A DNA stretch of 64,000 nt from NCBI GenBank assembly GCA_038246545.1, contig JBBRVW010000019.1:13980-77979 (forward strand). The letters are read 5' to 3'. Both the position numbers and the translations under genes were made by a program. The DNA is from JBBRVW01 sp038246545 (GTDB lineage Bacteria > Actinomycetota > Actinomycetes > JACCUZ01). Below the pieces are notes generated by a model. That model was given only the letters and a program-made list of their open reading frames with translations. It was not told the DNA's origin and did not search any database. This document shows, in pieces, positions 50,803 to 59,015 of the stretch; position 1 is the first letter of the stretch, and each line of letters opens with the position of its first letter.

Positions 50803-51428
50803 CCGCCCAGTCCCAGGTGCCCGGCCGCGACCCGCAGGTCTGCCACCAGCCCGGCGTACGCCGTGTCGCGGTCGTCGGCCCGCAGCACCGACGACGGGTG
50901 CACCGTGACGAGGAACGGCGTGCTGCCCTGCGAGGTCTCGCGAACCAGCAGCCGACCGCGGTCGCGCAGGACGCGGACGTCGGCGCCGAGCAGCGAGCGC
51001 ACCGCGGTCGCGCCGAGGCAGACCACGACCTCCGGCCGGAGCACCCGCAGCTCGGCCACCAGCCACGGCCGGCACGCGGTGAGGTGGCGCAGCTCCGGTG
51101 TCTGGTGGATGCGCCGCCTGCCCGGGCCTTCCTGGGTGAACCGGAAGTGCTTGACCGCGTTGGTGCGGTAGGTGATCTCCCGCGGGATGCCGGCCTCGTC
51201 GATGGCACGCACGAGGAGCCGCCCGGCCGGCCCCACGAACGGCTGGCCCTGCTGGTCCTCGACGTCGCCGGGCTGCTCGCCGACCAGGGCCACCCGGGCG
51301 TCCACGGGTCCGGCGGAGAAGACCGTCCGGGTGGCGTGCTCCCACAGCTCGCAGCCCCGGCAGTCCGCTGCGGCCCGCCGAAGCTCGTCGAGGCTGGCGG
51401 TTTCGGGCACGAAGTCGGCGGCCGTCAT
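50799..51428 (-). CDS. udgX: UdgX-type uracil-DNA glycosylase
   Basis: A 209-residue iron-sulfur uracil-DNA glycosylase. Four Cys (23, 26, 119, 137) fit the 4Fe-4S cluster. Motif A is GEQPGDVEDQQGQPFVGPAG. The loop GPGRRRIHQTPELRH carries the Arg-rich RRIH segment with His 108, the position of the residue that bonds covalently to uracil in the mycobacterial UdgX. Motif B is VTVHPSSVLR. This loop separates UdgX from ordinary family 4 enzymes. The ATG at 51428 is 69 bases from the divergent ideR start. Confidence 0.9.
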   Translation of the reverse strand: MTAADFVPETASLDELRRAAADCRGCELWEHATRTVFSAGPVDARVALVGEQPGDVEDQQGQPFVGPAGRLLVRAIDEAGIPREITYRTNAVKHFRFTQEGPGRRRIHQTPELRHLTACRPWLVAELRVLRPEVVVCLGATAVRSLLGADVRVLRDRGRLLVRETSQGSTPFLVTVHPSSVLRADDRDTAYAGLVADLRVAAGHLGLGG

Positions 51429-51484
51429 CCCGGCCCCGTTCCGGGCCGGGCGGCCACGAGAAGGCGCGGTCTCGCCACGTGGGC

Positions 51485-51490
51485 CAGAAT
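51485..51490 (+). promoter_or_regulatory. -10 box for leaderless ideR
   Basis: CAGAAT, seven bases, then the GTG at 51498. Confidence 0.45.
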
Positions 51491-51497
51491 GCCAGGC

Positions 51498-52196
51498 GTG
51501 AACGACCTCATCGACACCACGGAGATGTACCTCCGCACGATCTTCGAGCTGGAGGAGGAGGGCGTCGTGCCGCTGCGCGCCCGGATCGCGGAGCGGCTGG
51601 GGCAGTCCGGGCCGACGGTGTCGCAGACGGTCGCCCGGATGGAGCGCGACGGCCTGCTGTCGGTCGAGGGCGACCGCCACCTCGAGCTCAGCGCGCACGG
51701 CCGCGCGCTCGCCACCCGGGTCATGCGCAAGCACCGGCTGGCCGAGTGCCTGCTCGTCGAGGTCATCGGCCTCGACTGGGAGCTCGTGCACGAGGAGGCC
51801 TGCCGCTGGGAGCACGTCATCTCCGAGACCGTCGAGCGCAAGCTGCTCGAGGTCCTCGGCCATCCCAGCGTGTCGCCGTACGGCAACCCGATCCCCGGCC
51901 TCGACGAGCTCGGGAACGGCGACACCGACCCGCTGGACGCGACGGCCGGCGCCGAGAGCCTCGTGACGCTCGACCGTGTCGAGACCGGCGCCGGGTCGCC
52001 CGTGGTGGTCCGGCGGCTGGCCGAGCCACTGCAGAGCGACACCGCCCTGATGTCCCGGCTGCGCCGCGCCGGGGTGCGTCCCGGCGCGTCGATCACCGTG
52101 GGCCCGGCGGCGGGCGGCCTGCTCGTGGGGTCGGGCGGCGAGACCACCGAGATCAGCACCGAGGTCGCGTCGCACGTCTTCGTCACCGCTCGCTGA
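51498..52196 (+). CDS. ideR: Iron-dependent repressor, DtxR/IdeR family
   Basis: A 232-residue metalloregulator. The N-terminus VNDLIDTTEMYLRTIFELEE and helix-turn-helix ARIAERLGQSGPTVSQTVAR match IdeR. Metal-site residues are visible: Met in TTEMYL, His and Glu in RKHRLAECLL, and Cys, Glu and His in HEEACRWEHVISE. The SH3-like third domain (LMSRLRRAGVRPGASITVG) is present. The GTG at 51498 is chosen over ATG 51489 because it matches the family N-terminus and the CAGAAT spacing. It is an iron sensor that represses uptake genes. Confidence 0.95.
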   Translation: MNDLIDTTEMYLRTIFELEEEGVVPLRARIAERLGQSGPTVSQTVARMERDGLLSVEGDRHLELSAHGRALATRVMRKHRLAECLLVEVIGLDWELVHEEACRWEHVISETVERKLLEVLGHPSVSPYGNPIPGLDELGNGDTDPLDATAGAESLVTLDRVETGAGSPVVVRRLAEPLQSDTALMSRLRRAGVRPGASITVGPAAGGLLVGSGGETTEISTEVASHVFVTAR

Positions 52197-52243
52197 TCGG
52201 TCGCTGAGCCGAGCGCCGGCGCGGCCCGTGAGAGGCTCGAGGC

Positions 52244-52549
52244 ATGCGCGCGATCACCGTCCACGAGCTCAAGGACGTCCTCGACACCGGGGCGGCAGTC
52301 GTCATCGACGTCCGCGAGCCCGACGAGTTCGCCCAGGGCCACGTTCCCGGGGCCCGGCTCGCGCCGCTGCAGACCGTGCCGACCCTGGTGGGTCAGCTGC
52401 CGCCCGACCAGCCGGTGTACCTCGTCTGCGCCGTCGGCAGCCGCAGTGCACAGGCCGCCACCTACCTCGCCCAGCACGGGGTCGACGCGGTCAACGTCGA
52501 CGGGGGCACCAGCGACTGGCTCGGGGCGGGCTACCCCGTCGAGACCTGA
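52244..52549 (+). CDS. Single-domain rhodanese
   Basis: A 101-residue sulfurtransferase-like protein. VVIDVREPDEFAQGHVPGAR is the CH2A motif, VYLVCAVGSRSAQAATYL carries the catalytic Cys loop, and VNVDGGTSDWLGAGYPVE is the usual C-terminus. It may move sulfane sulfur or respond to it. It stands alone, 47 bases after ideR. Confidence 0.92.
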   Translation: MRAITVHELKDVLDTGAAVVIDVREPDEFAQGHVPGARLAPLQTVPTLVGQLPPDQPVYLVCAVGSRSAQAATYLAQHGVDAVNVDGGTSDWLGAGYPVET

Positions 52550-52626
52550 GCGGCCGGTCCGGGCGGGGCGCTCCTAGTGCTTCTGCACCGATTTAGGCTG
52601 TGTCGCGACTCGCGCGGCCGGTGGGT

Positions 52627-52656
52627 TTGAAGTCGACCGTGTCCGTCCCGTAACCT
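52627..52656 (+). promoter_or_regulatory. Promoter of the riboswitch-NlpC transcript (TTGAAG-18-TAACCT)
   Basis: TTGAAG at 52627-52632 and TAACCT at 52651-52656 with 18 bases between. Transcription would begin near 52663, just before the riboswitch. Confidence 0.55.
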
Positions 52657-52698
52657 GCTCCCGCCTCCCCCGAACGGGGGATGGCGCACGAGCGGCCG

Positions 52699-52875
52699 CC
52701 GAATCCTGCCCCGCACGCGCAGCTGGACGACAGACGCCTGGCAGGAGCGGGGGACCCACGTACGTGGTCCTCGCAGAGGTCCTTGGGGTGAAGCCGCACC
52801 GGTCCCCACCGGTCGGCCGGGCACTTTCCCGCCCGAACCCGACAGCTCACCTCGTAGGCGTGGGAGAGGACCGAC
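52699..52875 (+). promoter_or_regulatory. ydaO/yuaA c-di-AMP riboswitch
   Basis: The leader before the NlpC/P60 gene has the conserved ydaO blocks in order: CCTGCC pairing with GGCAGG, GGAGCGGGGGACCCA, CTTGGGGTGAA, CCCGAACCCGACAGCTCACC and GTAGGCGTGGGAGAGGA. The class binds c-di-AMP and in actinobacteria precedes cell-wall hydrolase genes, turning them off when c-di-AMP is high. The gene's ribosome site GGGAGAGGA lies in the last conserved block, so control of translation as well as transcription is possible. Boundaries are approximate. Confidence 0.9.
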
Positions 52876-52877
52876 GC

Positions 52878-53660
52878 TTGTCCAAGCACCGCCGTCCGAC
52901 GCGTGTCCAGCGCCTCGGCACCCTCGCCTCCCGCAGCCCGCTCCAGCTCGGCGTCGCCGCCGGGGTCGCCGGCACCCTGAGCGTCACCGGCACGATGGTG
53001 GCTGTGGCCGCCGACGGCAGCGGCCAGGCCGCGAGCGGTCACCGCACCGCCCAGACCTCGAAGGCCGCGGCAGTGTCCTTCGTCCGGGACGCCGCCGACG
53101 TCTCGACCGCGTCCACGCAGCTGGCGCTGCACGGCGCTGTCGACCAGGCCGTCCAGGACCGCCGCGAGGCCGTCGCGCAGGCCAAGGCCCGCACGGAGCG
53201 TCGCCGCGAGCTCGCGAAGAAGCGGGCAGCCGCGAAGCGGGCCGCCACCAAGGCCGCGGAGGCGCGCACCTTCTCCACCGTCTCGCGCAGTGTCGAGCGG
53301 ATGAGCGCATCTGCCGCGAACGCCCTGGAGATCGCCCGGGCCGCCGCATCCGGCGCCTACTACGTGCACGGCGGCGCCGGTCCGACCGGCTTCGACTGCT
53401 CGGGCTTCACGATGTACGTCTTCGCGAAGATGGGCATCTCGCTGCCGCACTCGTCCGCCGCGCAGCGGTCGATGGTGCAGAGCGTCTCGAGCCCGCAGCC
53501 GGGTGACCTGGTGTTCGTGTACAACGGCGGCGGCGGGAGCATCGGTCACGTCGCGATCTACGCTGGCGGCGGGTACTGGTACGAGGCCGCCAACCCCAGC
53601 GCGGGCGTCGGCTACCACCGCGCCTGGACCACCAACGTCTCCTACGGCCGAGTCCTCTAG
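52878..53660 (+). CDS. NlpC/P60 cell-wall peptidase
   Basis: A 260-residue secreted hydrolase. The N-terminus is basic with a hydrophobic stretch at about 22-45 for export. A helical charged segment (about 90-135, DRREAVAQAKARTERRRELA) precedes the C-terminal NlpC/P60 domain. Catalytic Cys 174 is in PTGFDCSGFTMYVF and His 224 in GGSIGHVAIYAGGG. It should cut D-glutamyl-diaminopimelate bonds in peptidoglycan. The TTG at 52878 is used because GGGAGAGGA lies 7 bases upstream. Its leader carries a c-di-AMP riboswitch. Confidence 0.93.
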   Translation: MSKHRRPTRVQRLGTLASRSPLQLGVAAGVAGTLSVTGTMVAVAADGSGQAASGHRTAQTSKAAAVSFVRDAADVSTASTQLALHGAVDQAVQDRREAVAQAKARTERRRELAKKRAAAKRAATKAAEARTFSTVSRSVERMSASAANALEIARAAASGAYYVHGGAGPTGFDCSGFTMYVFAKMGISLPHSSAAQRSMVQSVSSPQPGDLVFVYNGGGGSIGHVAIYAGGGYWYEAANPSAGVGYHRAWTTNVSYGRVL

Positions 53661-53713
53661 ACCGCTCCGCGCCCAGCCGTGCGGGCTGGCATCCCCCCCC
53701 GCTAGTCCGCACA

Positions 53714-53749
53714 GGGACCCCGAAGCCATCCCCCCGGCCTCGGGGTCCC
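53714..53749 (+). terminator. Rho-independent-like terminator after NlpC/P60
   Basis: Perfect ten-base arms GGGACCCCGA and TCGGGGTCCC with a 16-base loop, then a pyrimidine-rich tract GCCTTTCCCCTT. Confidence 0.8.
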
Positions 53750-53851
53750 GCCTTTCCCCTTCAGAGGGCGCGTTGTTGCAGATCTTCCGCCCAGAAAAGT
53801 GCACCAGCGCGCCACTCATCGAGGGTGACGGCGGAAGAGCCGCGCACCTCC

Positions 53852-54754
53852 TCAGCCGGGGAGGCGCTCCAGGGTGACGAGCCGGCCGTCGGCCACGTGC
53901 AGCAGCAGCAGCGCGCCCCTCCGCAGGTCACCGAGCTCGTCGGGGTCGACCGCGCCGCCGAGCCGGTCGGTGAGCGAGGCCACCAGGTCCGGGATGACCT
54001 CGCGCTGGCCGCACCAGGCAGCAGTCCCCGGGGCGTCGAGCAGCCGGGCGACGGCGTCGACGCCGGCGGGGGGGTCGCGGTCGAAGTCGCCGGCGGTGGC
54101 GCTCTTCACGGCTTCGACGCGGAGGCCCGCGGCGCGGGCGTAGGGCTCCAGGGTCTCGCGGCAGCGGCGGACGTCGGCGGCGGCCAGCCGGCCTACGACG
54201 TAGGCCTGCAGCAGGGCGGCGACGACGGCGGCCCGGCCGCGACCGGACGGGTCCAGCGGGCGCTCGGCGTCGGACCCGCTCCAGCCCTTCTTGTCCCCGG
54301 CCGAAGCGTGCCGGACGACGACCAGCGCGTGGGTGCGGCGGGTGTCGTCGGCGTAGCGCTCCAGTACCTGGCGGTCCTGCCTGGGCGAGAGCAGGGCCAG
54401 CGCCTCGGGCACAGCGAGCCAGCGCAGCGCGTCGACCTCCCGGTTCGGGGTGAAGGCGCCGGCGACCGCCTCGCAGGACCAGTAGCGGACCCGCTTCGGC
54501 CCCTCGAGGACGGGATAGCGCAGGCTGCCGAGCCGCCGGCCCGGGACCGCCGCGAAGCCGGTCTCCTCCTCGATCTCGCGGAGCGCGGCCAGGAGCGGGT
54601 GCTCGCCGTAGTCCAGCTTTCCCTTGGGCAGCGACCAGTCGTCGTACCGCGGGCGGTGCACCACCGCGACCTCGGGCCGGGCCGGGTCGCCCCGCCAGAG
54701 CACCCCGCCCGCGGCCTCGACCTGGTCGACGCCCGGCTCGGCTCCGCCCGGCAT
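53852..54754 (-). CDS. mutT1: NUDIX hydrolase fused to a histidine phosphatase (MutT1-like)
   Basis: A 300-residue two-domain protein. The NUDIX box is GKLDYGEHPLLAALREIEEE followed by TGF (about 37-59). The C-terminal domain (about 145-290) is a SixA/phosphoglycerate mutase-like histidine phosphatase with VVVRHASAGDKKGW holding the catalytic Arg-His. The layout is that of mycobacterial MutT1, which clears oxidised nucleotides or diadenosine polyphosphates. Its ATG shares a base with the ppk1 stop (TGATG), as in the mycobacterial ppk1-mutT1 pair. Confidence 0.9.
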   Translation of the reverse strand: MPGGAEPGVDQVEAAGGVLWRGDPARPEVAVVHRPRYDDWSLPKGKLDYGEHPLLAALREIEEETGFAAVPGRRLGSLRYPVLEGPKRVRYWSCEAVAGAFTPNREVDALRWLAVPEALALLSPRQDRQVLERYADDTRRTHALVVVRHASAGDKKGWSGSDAERPLDPSGRGRAAVVAALLQAYVVGRLAAADVRRCRETLEPYARAAGLRVEAVKSATAGDFDRDPPAGVDAVARLLDAPGTAAWCGQREVIPDLVASLTDRLGGAVDPDELGDLRRGALLLLHVADGRLVTLERLPG

Positions 54755-56916
54755 CAGGCGTCCCGGGCCCGGTCGAGCAGCAGCGTCTGCAGGTCGACCA
54801 GGCCGGGACGTCGCGGGGTGCGGGTCCAGGAACCGTCCGGGTCGAGCGACCAGTGGTCGATGTCGTCGCCCCACGCGAGCTCGAGCAGTGCGGCCAGCTC
54901 ACGCCAGTTGTCCGGGTCGGTGACCCGCACCAGGGCCTCGACGCGGCGGTCGAGGTTGCGGTCCATCAGGTCGGCACTGCCGATGAGCACCTCCTCGTCA
55001 CCGCCCGCGACGAAGCGGTACAGCCGCGAGTGCTCGAGGAACCGGCCCAGGATGCTGCGCACCCGGATGGTCTCCGACAGCCCTGGAACTCCCGGCCGGA
55101 GGGCACACATCCCGCGCACCCACAGGTCGACGGGCACGCCCGCCCGCGACGCGTCGTACAGCGCGTCGATGACCTTTTCGTCGACGAGGCTGTTGACCTT
55201 CACGGAGATGCCCGCGGGCTTCCCCTTGCGGGCCTTGCGCGTCTCGCGGCCGATGAGCGACAGGAGCCCGGCCCGCAGGTCGTCGGGGGCGACGAGCAGG
55301 GTGTCGTACTTGCGGTGCCTGGTGTAGCCGGACAGGTGGTTGAACAGGTCGGCGACGTCGGCCCCGACCCGGGGGTCGGCGGTGAGCAGGCCGAGGTCCT
55401 CGTAGGTGCGCGCGGTCTTCGGGTTGTAGTTGCCGGTGCCCACGTGGACGTAGCGACGCAGCCGGCCGCCCGGCTCGGACCGCACCACCAGCGCCAGCTT
55501 GCAGTGCGTCTTGAGGTTCACCAGTCCGTAAACGACATGGCAGCCGGCCTGCTCGAGCTTGCGGGCCCAGCGGATGTTGGCCTGCTCGTCGAAGCGGGCC
55601 TTGATCTCGACGACGACGAGCACCTGCTTGCCGGAGCGGGCTGCCTCGACCAGGGCGTCGACGATCGGCGACTCGCCGCTGGTGCGGTACAGCGTGAGCT
55701 TCAGCGCGAGCACCGCCGGGTCGACCGCGGCCTGCTCGATGAACGCCTGTACGCTGCTCGCGAACGAGTCGTACGGGTGGTGCAGGAGCACGGCGCGCTT
55801 GCGCAGCGCAGCGAACACATCGCCGACGGTGGCGCCCTCGCCGCGCAGGTCGGGGTGGATCCGTGCTGCGTACGCCGGCGAGCGCAGGTCCGACCGCGCT
55901 TCGGTCTCGCTGAGCGCCCACAGCGCCGCCAGGTCCAGCGGGGCCGCGCTCCTGTAGACCTCGTCGTCGGACACACCGAGCTCCCGTACCAGCAGGTCGA
56001 GGACCCGGTGGCTCATGTCGGCGTCGACCTCGAGCCGGACGGGTGCGCCGAACCGCCGGCGCGCCAGCTCGCGCTCGAGAGCGTGCAGCAGGTTGTCGGC
56101 CTCGGCGTCGACCTCGAGGTCCTCGTTGCGCGTCACGCGGAACGTCGAGGCCTCCATGACCCGCATACCGGGGAACACCTGGTCGAGGTGCGCGGCGATG
56201 ACGTCCTCGATGAGGACCAGCCGGCTGCCCGTGTCGTCGGCGGGCAGCAGCCGGGGGAGCAGCGGCGGCACCTTGACGCGCGCGAAGTGCTCGCTGCCGG
56301 TGGCCTCGTCGGCCACGACGACCGCGAGGTTCAGCGACAGCCCGGAGATGTAGGGGAAGGGATGCGCGGGGTCCACGGCCAGCGGTGTGAGCACCGGGTG
56401 GATCCGGTCGACGAACAGCTCGCCGAGCCGCTTCTGCTCGTCGTCGTCGAGGTCGGGCCAGTGCACGACGGCCAGCCCGGCTGCGGCCATCGCCGGTAGC
56501 AGCCGGTCAGTGACCAGCCGGGACTGCTGGTCGACGTCGTGGTGCGCCATCCGCGCGACGCGGTCGATGCGCTCCTTGGGGGTGGCGCCCGAGGGTCCCG
56601 GCGTCGTCACGCCGGCGGCGACCCGGCTGCGGAGTGCCGCAACCCGCACCATGAAGAACTCGTCGAGGTTGCGGGAGAAGATCGCGACGAACCGCACCCG
56701 GTCCAACAGCGGCACCGACTCGTCCGCGGCGAGCTCGAGCACCCGTTCGTTGAACTGGAGCCAGCTCGCCGTGCGGTCGAGGAAGCGGTCGGCCGGCAGC
56801 CGGGACGTGTCCGGCTCGGACGCGGCGGCGGTGTCCTCGATCTCCTCCGCGCTCTCGTCGGCGTAGCGGGGCGGTTCCGGGTCCACGTCGTCGGTCCATG
56901 CCGGTGCGGTGCTCAC
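54754..56916 (-). CDS. ppk1: Polyphosphate kinase 1
   Basis: A 720-residue enzyme that makes polyphosphate from ATP. The N-terminal domain has SWLQFNERVLELAADESVPL and FFMVRVAALRSRVAAG. The catalytic core has VEIKARFDEQANIRWARKL, GLVNLKTHCKLALVVR with the catalytic His, HVGTGNYNPKTARTYEDLGL and SADLMDRNLDRRVE. Length is normal. The GTG at 56916 precedes an acidic, probably disordered, 35-residue leader. Ppx at the left end of the window degrades the product. Confidence 0.95.
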   Translation of the reverse strand: MSTAPAWTDDVDPEPPRYADESAEEIEDTAAASEPDTSRLPADRFLDRTASWLQFNERVLELAADESVPLLDRVRFVAIFSRNLDEFFMVRVAALRSRVAAGVTTPGPSGATPKERIDRVARMAHHDVDQQSRLVTDRLLPAMAAAGLAVVHWPDLDDDEQKRLGELFVDRIHPVLTPLAVDPAHPFPYISGLSLNLAVVVADEATGSEHFARVKVPPLLPRLLPADDTGSRLVLIEDVIAAHLDQVFPGMRVMEASTFRVTRNEDLEVDAEADNLLHALERELARRRFGAPVRLEVDADMSHRVLDLLVRELGVSDDEVYRSAAPLDLAALWALSETEARSDLRSPAYAARIHPDLRGEGATVGDVFAALRKRAVLLHHPYDSFASSVQAFIEQAAVDPAVLALKLTLYRTSGESPIVDALVEAARSGKQVLVVVEIKARFDEQANIRWARKLEQAGCHVVYGLVNLKTHCKLALVVRSEPGGRLRRYVHVGTGNYNPKTARTYEDLGLLTADPRVGADVADLFNHLSGYTRHRKYDTLLVAPDDLRAGLLSLIGRETRKARKGKPAGISVKVNSLVDEKVIDALYDASRAGVPVDLWVRGMCALRPGVPGLSETIRVRSILGRFLEHSRLYRFVAGGDEEVLIGSADLMDRNLDRRVEALVRVTDPDNWRELAALLELAWGDDIDHWSLDPDGSWTRTPRRPGLVDLQTLLLDRARDA

Positions 56917-57074
56917 GGCGCCTATCGTGCCCCTTCGGACCTGGCCACTTCCAGGTGCATGAATCAGGAACCAGGTGAACGAGAGGTGAACGCCGGTCGA
57001 CGACTCGCCCAACGAGAGCACGTGTCGGGTGTCCGGGCATGGCGTGTCGGGGTCGCGGATGCTCCACTGACCGC

Positions 57075-57299
57075 ATGGCCATCCACCCCGGTGTCGAGAC
57101 CTCTGTCGAGCGGCTCGAGGTCGTCGAGTCGGTGCGACCACGGCTCGCCGACGTCGCGGCCCCGCAGGACGTCGACCGGCTGATCGACGAGGCGCTGGAC
57201 CGGCTGCTGCCGGCCAACGTCACGACGTACCTGCCGATCCTCGTCGAGCGCCGGGTCCGCGACCAGCTGCGCCACCTGCCGACCGCCGAGTCGGTCTAG
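57075..57299 (+). CDS. Small three-helix protein, DUF3562-like
   Basis: A 74-residue, mostly helical protein: VESVRPRLADVAAPQDVDRL, IDEALDRLLPANVTTYLPIL and VERRVRDQLRHLP. This resembles the three-helix bundle dimerisation domain found in small actinobacterial proteins. No catalytic residues. It is encoded between ppk1 and the GGDEF gene, divergent from ppk1. The ATG at 57075 is the natural start; an upstream in-frame ATG at 57039 would add a Cys-rich stretch that is not conserved in character. Confidence 0.68.
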   Translation: MAIHPGVETSVERLEVVESVRPRLADVAAPQDVDRLIDEALDRLLPANVTTYLPILVERRVRDQLRHLPTAESV

Positions 57300-57311
57300 C
57301 ACGCGGGCGCG

Positions 57312-58757
57312 CTACGAGCGACCTTCCGCACGGACGCCGCGGGCGCCCGGCTTGCGCAGGTACATGTCCACGTCGGCGGCGGCGACCAGCCCGTCCGGCG
57401 TCTCGCCGGGGTCGCCGGTGATCCGCGTGCGTCCCACCGTGACCGCGAGGGCCACCGAGACCCCGCCGATGTCCAGCGGCGCGGCGACGGCCGCCCGTAG
57501 GCGCTCCACCAGGTCGAGCATCTCCGCGTCGCCGAGGTTGTCGGTGACGATGACGAACTCGTCGCCGCCGAAGCGGGCGATCGTGTCGCCGTTGCGGACC
57601 TGCGCCTCCAGCCGGTGGGCGATGATGGCCAGCACCTGGTCGCCGTAGGCGTGCCCGAGGGTGTCGTTGACCGGCTTGAAGGCGTCGAGGTCGCAGAAGA
57701 GCACCGCGCCCATGCGTCGGTTGAGCCGGGCGGCGTCGATCGCGGCCGCCAGTCGCTCGGTCAGCGCGGACCGGTTGAGCAGCCCGGTCAGCGGGTCGAT
57801 GCGCGCGCGCCTGGTGAGCTCCTGGTGCTCGGCCCGGCGGTCGCCGACGTCCTCGAACTGGCTGATGCCGTAGAGGGCGTTGCCCTCGCCGTCGCGGACC
57901 ACGGAGGTCTGCAGCGACACCCACACGTGGTGGCCGTCGGCGTGCAGGTAGCGCTTCTCCAGCTGGTAGCGCTCGATCTCGCCGGCGAGCACCCGGCGGA
58001 TGACCTCGTCGTCGGCGGCCCGGTCGTGGGGGTGGGTGAGGTCCACGATCGCCAAGGTCTCGAGGTGCCGACGGCTATGGCCGGTCATCCGCGACATCGC
58101 CTCGTTCACCCGGAGGAAGCGACCGGCGCTGCCCGGGCTGAAGTCGACGAGAGACATGCCGACTGGTGCATTCTCGAAGGCCAGCCGGAACGACTCCTCG
58201 CTGGCCCGGACGCGGGCCATCAGCCGGGCGTTGTCGACGGCGATGCCGGCTTGGGTCGCGAACATCTCCAGCAGCGCCCCCTGCACGTCGTCCGGCCTGC
58301 GACCGCTGGTCGGCAGGTCCACCGACAAGATGCCGACCAGCGTCCCGGAGACGCTGTACAGCGGGGCGAACAGCGCGTCCATCGGGTGCCACGCGTCGGG
58401 GTCGTCGCTGACCGGGATGTCCGGGACCCAGGTGGCGATGGCGTCGTTGCCGGGCTCGGTGTGGGCCAGGAAACGGAGCTGGCCGAGCGGCTGGGCGCGG
58501 TCGATCTCCGCCTGCCAGACCTCGAGCGAGCTCACTCCGCCGAGCAGGGCCTCGCTCACCTCCGGCGGCCCGGCGACGGTGGCGACCTCGACGGAGCCGT
58601 CGTCGTGCACGAGGTTGACGACGGCGACGCCGAAGCCCAGGCCCTCGACCACGCCGTCGACGACGGCGCGCAGGGTCGAGCGCAGGTCGGGGCCGGCGTT
58701 GAGCCGCAGGATCAAGCGCTGCAGCTCCCGCATCGCGGGCAGGCTGACGTCGCTCAT
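57312..58757 (-). CDS. GAF-PAS-GGDEF protein, probable diguanylate cyclase
   Basis: A 481-residue soluble sensor. GAF domain about 25-195 (VGILSVDLPTSGRRPDDVQG), PAS domain about 205-325 (FRLAFENAPVGMSLVDFSPG), GGDEF domain about 335-475. The active site is DTIARFGGDEFVIVTDNLGD, and the nucleotide pocket DLDAFKPVNDTLGHAYGD is intact. No RxxD product-inhibition site is clear before the motif. No EAL domain follows. It should make c-di-GMP under control of the two sensor domains; the GAF-EAL protein at 22-23 kb may remove it. Confidence 0.92.
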   Translation of the reverse strand: MSDVSLPAMRELQRLILRLNAGPDLRSTLRAVVDGVVEGLGFGVAVVNLVHDDGSVEVATVAGPPEVSEALLGGVSSLEVWQAEIDRAQPLGQLRFLAHTEPGNDAIATWVPDIPVSDDPDAWHPMDALFAPLYSVSGTLVGILSVDLPTSGRRPDDVQGALLEMFATQAGIAVDNARLMARVRASEESFRLAFENAPVGMSLVDFSPGSAGRFLRVNEAMSRMTGHSRRHLETLAIVDLTHPHDRAADDEVIRRVLAGEIERYQLEKRYLHADGHHVWVSLQTSVVRDGEGNALYGISQFEDVGDRRAEHQELTRRARIDPLTGLLNRSALTERLAAAIDAARLNRRMGAVLFCDLDAFKPVNDTLGHAYGDQVLAIIAHRLEAQVRNGDTIARFGGDEFVIVTDNLGDAEMLDLVERLRAAVAAPLDIGGVSVALAVTVGRTRITGDPGETPDGLVAAADVDMYLRKPGARGVRAEGRS

Positions 58758-58845
58758 CGGGCGTCGACCTCCATCCCCCCGCGGGGCTGCCGGCGGCGGC
58801 CAGCCCTCGTTACGCCGGGCTGATGCCCGGCCCACTCCTTAACAT

Positions 58846-58870
58846 CGTCTGTACTTTGCCTCGTCTTTAC
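58846..58870 (-). repeat. Direct repeat CGTCTGTAC / CGTCTTTAC upstream of the GGDEF gene
   Basis: Two nine-base copies, one mismatch, 16 bases from start to start, about 90 bases before the GGDEF start. A perfect hairpin GCCGGGC-TGAT-GCCCGGC (58814-58831) lies between them and the gene. Possible regulator site and leader hairpin. Confidence 0.4.
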
Positions 58871-59003
58871 TCGCGGGGGGGTACCGATGTGTCACGAGAT
58901 CCCGGTGACCCGGGAGACGAGCCGGGCCAGCCGGCCAGTCGGACGGCGGCCGCCCCCGCCGGAAAAGTTCTCGGGACGTAAGGGACAGAGCGCAGAACGC
59001 GGA

Positions 59004-59009
59004 TACGGT
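59004..59009 (+). promoter_or_regulatory. -10 box for the TusA-DsrE-radical SAM operon
   Basis: TACGGT, six bases, then the ATG at 59016, so the operon mRNA is probably leaderless. Confidence 0.55.
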
Positions 59010-59015
59010 CAGAGG

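Noticed and set aside
58887..59015. N-terminal extension of the TusA-like protein, or a precursor peptide for the radical SAM enzyme
   Set aside because: The frame is open from an ATG at 58887, but it runs into the TusA-like gene without a stop, and the TACGGT box six bases before ATG 59016 supports the shorter protein. No separate small peptide gene was seen in the operon.
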